Assembly (NCBI GenBank): GCA_018241455.1 | Contig: JAFEDW010000120.1 | Span: 1 to 6,269, forward strand | Length of the DNA: 6,269 bases | Direction of reading: 5' to 3' | From: Pseudomonadota bacterium | Lineage (GTDB): Bacteria > Pseudomonadota > Gammaproteobacteria > Steroidobacterales > Steroidobacteraceae | Shown here: positions 5,471 through 6,269 of the stretch, in pieces | Position numbering within the stretch: position 1 is the first letter of the stretch | Layout: each line of letters opens with the position of its first letter | Translations under genes and position numbers: made by a program | Notes under the pieces: model-generated | Told to the model about the DNA's origin: nothing | What the model saw: the letters and a program-made list of their open reading frames with translations, nothing else | The model's database searches: none

Positions 5471-5883
5471 ATACCCGGCTGGTGGCCGCGTTCCGCGGTG
5501 AAGTGCAATGCCGGCGCGAAGCCGGAGCCGTGCGTTGGCGCCTCGCTGGCCAGGATCGCGACGGCGGGGGCGCACTCGAGCTCATGCTCAGCGGCCCTGC
5601 GGATGCGCCGATGCCGGCGCCGTGGCGTGATGCCGAGTTGCACGTGCGCGGCGAGCCCGATCATCCGGCGTGGGAATGGCGCAGTGGCGCACAGGTGCAG
5701 ATGCTCGCGGCGCGGGCGGTGCAGGTGCACCGCGGAGCGGCGGCGGCGTTTGCGGAAGCGCTGCCGCGCGTCGTTGCGCCGTGGACGGTGCGCGCGGGTT
5801 GGGTGTTGCTGCTCGACGCCCTGCGCGTACCCGGCATGGTGCGGCTGCTGCAGCGCCTGCGCGGCGGGAGTGCCGCGCCATGA
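5467..5883 (+). CDS. Unrecognised 138-aa protein
   Basis: I recognise no family. The start is the GTG at 5467, which overlaps the protease stop codon (GTGA). It is supported by that coupling rather than by a clear ribosome site, since only GAGG at 5450-5453 is nearby. The end overlaps the next ATG (5880-5883). The protein is rich in Arg, Ala and Val, with a moderately hydrophobic segment near residues 109-118 (AGWVLLLDAL) and a basic tail (RLLQRLRGG). It has no signal peptide, and its only cysteine is in the VQC sequence near residue 15. The N-terminal two-thirds alternate charged and hydrophobic residues (GALELMLSG, AELHVRGE, WEWRSGAQVQML), suggesting a beta-rich fold. Its place between an intramembrane protease and a G3E GTPase suggests shared expression. 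I make no functional call. Confidence 0.7.
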   Translation: MNTRLVAAFRGEVQCRREAGAVRWRLAGQDRDGGGALELMLSGPADAPMPAPWRDAELHVRGEPDHPAWEWRSGAQVQMLAARAVQVHRGAAAAFAEALPRVVAPWTVRAGWVLLLDALRVPGMVRLLQRLRGGSAAP

Positions 5884-6269
5884 GCCGGCGCGTTCCGGTC
5901 ACGGTGCTCACCGGGTTCCTCGGTTCAGGCAAGACCACGCTGCTCAACCGTATCCTCTCGGAGCAGCACGGCAAGCGCATCGCGGTCATCGAGAATGAAT
6001 TCGGCGAAGTGGCGGTCGACCATGAGCTGGTGATCGGCGCGCAGGAAGAGATCTTCGAGACCGCCAACGGCTGCATCTGCTGCACGGTGCGCGGCGACCT
6101 GATCCGGGTGTTGAACCAGCTGCGCAAGCGGCGCGATCGCTTCGACTACGTGCTGATCGAGACCACGGGCCTTGCCGATCCGGGCCCGGTGGCGCAGACC
6201 TTCTTCGTCGACGAGGACCTGCGCGAGGAATACCAGCTCGATGCGATCGTCGCGCTGGTCGACGCGGCG
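5880..6269 (+). CDS. G3E-family (CobW/YjiA-like) GTP-binding protein, cut by window end
   Basis: The first 130 residues are present and the frame is open to the right edge; family members are usually 300-400 aa. The Walker A P-loop GFLGSGKTT is at 12-20. The metal-binding CxCC motif follows in NGCICCTVRGDL (C65, C67, C68), then ETTGLADP (94-101), all hallmarks of the G3E (COG0523) GTPases. These proteins use GTP to deliver or insert metals, for example zinc in YeiR/ZNG-type members and cobalt in CobW. The metal cannot be told from this half. The ATG at 5880 overlaps the previous stop codon (ATGA), with GGGAG at 5866-5870. The C-terminal CobW_C domain would lie beyond the window. No zinc-responsive (Zur) box was spotted at the operon promoter. 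Confidence 0.93.
   Translation, partial: MSRRVPVTVLTGFLGSGKTTLLNRILSEQHGKRIAVIENEFGEVAVDHELVIGAQEEIFETANGCICCTVRGDLIRVLNQLRKRRDRFDYVLIETTGLADPGPVAQTFFVDEDLREEYQLDAIVALVDAA

Noticed and set aside
4466..5575. Minus-strand ORF (369 aa) opposite the methyltransferase and protease genes
   Set aside because: Although long, its Gln/Arg/His-rich composition is typical of the antisense frame of a hydrophobic GC-rich gene. The sense strand carries intact catalytic motifs.

Overview
The window is GC-rich, densely coded chromosomal DNA. Gene content and protein style (PBP7-type endopeptidase, RimO, cytochrome b561, many 4-bp ATGA/GTGA overlaps) suggest a high-GC gammaproteobacterium, perhaps near the Xanthomonadales/Steroidobacterales. 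That placement is an inference from sequence style and was not tested. There are no RNA genes, mobile elements or CRISPR arrays. No gene-free stretch exceeds about 150 bases. The three longest (59-205, 1456-1595, 4058-4157) are all divergent promoter regions.

Layout. (1) Bases 1-58, minus strand: the first 19 codons of a cytochrome b561-like gene. (2) 206-1048, plus: a periplasmic PBP7/PbpG-type D-alanyl-D-alanine endopeptidase, probably started at a TTG. The spacer between these two holds a 10-bp inverted repeat and an extended -10 box. (3) 1063-1455, minus: a three-helix membrane protein of the DUF6249 type. (4) 1596-2213 and 2210-2638, plus: an ECF sigma factor overlapping by 4 bp a small two-helix membrane protein, the candidate anti-sigma factor. 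(5) 2675-4057, minus: rimO, the ribosomal protein S12 methylthiotransferase. (6) 4158 to the right edge, plus: a four-gene operon with successive 4-bp overlaps, encoding a SAM methyltransferase, a site-2-protease-family membrane metalloprotease, an unrecognised 138-aa protein and a G3E/CobW-type GTPase cut off by the window end.

The best finding is the 1496-1573 region between the DUF6249 gene and the sigma factor. Both strands carry the same promoter-like module, CCTGAAACCG-N14-GGGTA, facing outward in mirror symmetry. In each, a TGAAAC -35 is separated by exactly 17 bp from a GGTA -10. This is the general form of an ECF-sigma promoter. Each module sits at a sensible distance from a good ribosome binding site and start codon. 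The simplest reading is an autoregulated ECF sigma factor that also switches on the divergent DUF6249 membrane protein. The result would be a compact three-gene envelope-stress-type module of sigma factor, putative membrane anti-sigma and membrane effector.

The right-hand operon is a second uncharacterised association. A membrane metalloprotease and a metal-handling GTPase are translationally coupled to a methyltransferase and an orphan protein. Its promoter overlaps the oppositely directed rimO promoter.
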